A stretch of DNA of 5,955 nt from Thermoplasmata archaeon (GTDB lineage: Archaea > Thermoplasmatota > Thermoplasmata > Thermoplasmatales > Aciduliprofundaceae), in assembly GCA_021160945.1 (NCBI GenBank), contig JAGHBQ010000170.1:1-5955 (forward strand), read 5' to 3'. Position numbers and translations under genes: made by a program. This document shows, one piece after another, positions 5,869-5,955 of this stretch (positions are counted from its first letter, which is position 1; each line of letters opens with the position of its first letter). The notes under the pieces are model-generated. The model was not told where the DNA came from. It searched no databases and saw nothing but the letters and a program-made list of their open reading frames with translations.

Positions 5869-5955
5869 AGCGATGAGGGTGATGAAAATTCTCCTTTTAA
5901 ACTTTTCCTGTCAATATTTATCACGGTGTTGGATTATAAGATAAAAAATTTATAA
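5869..5955. other. AT-rich intergenic region at the window edge
   Basis: All three minus-strand frames entering from the right edge reach a stop within about 35 bases, and no plausible plus-strand gene is complete here. A second BRE-TATA-like string, GGAAAAGTTTAAAAG (minus strand, 5908-5894), lies about 40 bp above the main promoter. The final AAAAAATTTATAA could belong to a promoter for a gene beyond the window. No RNA gene was recognised. Confidence 0.4.

Noticed and set aside
5660..5944. Plus-strand ORF running into the right-hand intergenic region
   Set aside because: Its main part is antisense to the DUF6015-like gene. The remaining tail from 5873 encodes only about 23 residues with no recognisable features.

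Overview
The window is a compact, gene-dense stretch of an archaeal chromosome. Three things point to Archaea. The gene content includes an A/V-type ATP synthase subunit D and an ABCE1/RLI ribosome-recycling ATPase with its N-terminal Fe-S domain. The promoters look like BRE plus TATA elements, some so close to the start codon that leaderless transcripts are expected. Several starts carry the archaeal Shine-Dalgarno series AGGTGAT. Base composition is moderately AT-rich, with heavy use of AGA/AGG and ATA codons. A thermophilic euryarchaeon of the Thermoplasmatota, such as an Aciduliprofundum relative, fits my recollection of these protein sequences, but that placement is inference.

Layout from left to right. 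On the minus strand, purM (AIR synthetase, purine synthesis) overlaps the 3' end of an upstream iron-type alcohol dehydrogenase gene. The dehydrogenase faces away from pyrF (orotidine-5'-phosphate decarboxylase, pyrimidine synthesis) on the plus strand. Their two core promoters are packed back to back in a 70-bp gap. pyrF runs tail to tail into a very small minus-strand gene for a 52-residue single-span membrane protein. That gene starts inside the 3' end of atpD (A-type ATP synthase subunit D). Upstream of atpD, separated by 55 bp, lies abce1. Upstream of abce1 is a 138-residue protein resembling DUF6015, possibly with a winged-helix fold. The last 147 bp are intergenic and hold the promoter for the DUF6015-like/abce1 unit.

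Functionally the window mixes housekeeping tasks: de novo purine and pyrimidine synthesis, ribosome recycling, and the central stalk of the ATP synthase. The minus-strand genes from about 5808 down to 2772 (DUF6015-like, abce1, atpD, small membrane protein) are tightly spaced and probably form one or two transcription units. The dehydrogenase and purM form another.

No mobile element, CRISPR array, tRNA or rRNA was recognised, and there is no strong evidence for a new multi-gene system. The items most worth a second look are the tiny membrane protein overlapping atpD, the uncharacterised protein translationally linked to abce1, and two compact regulatory arrangements: a ribosome-binding site in a hairpin loop before atpD, and abutting divergent promoters.
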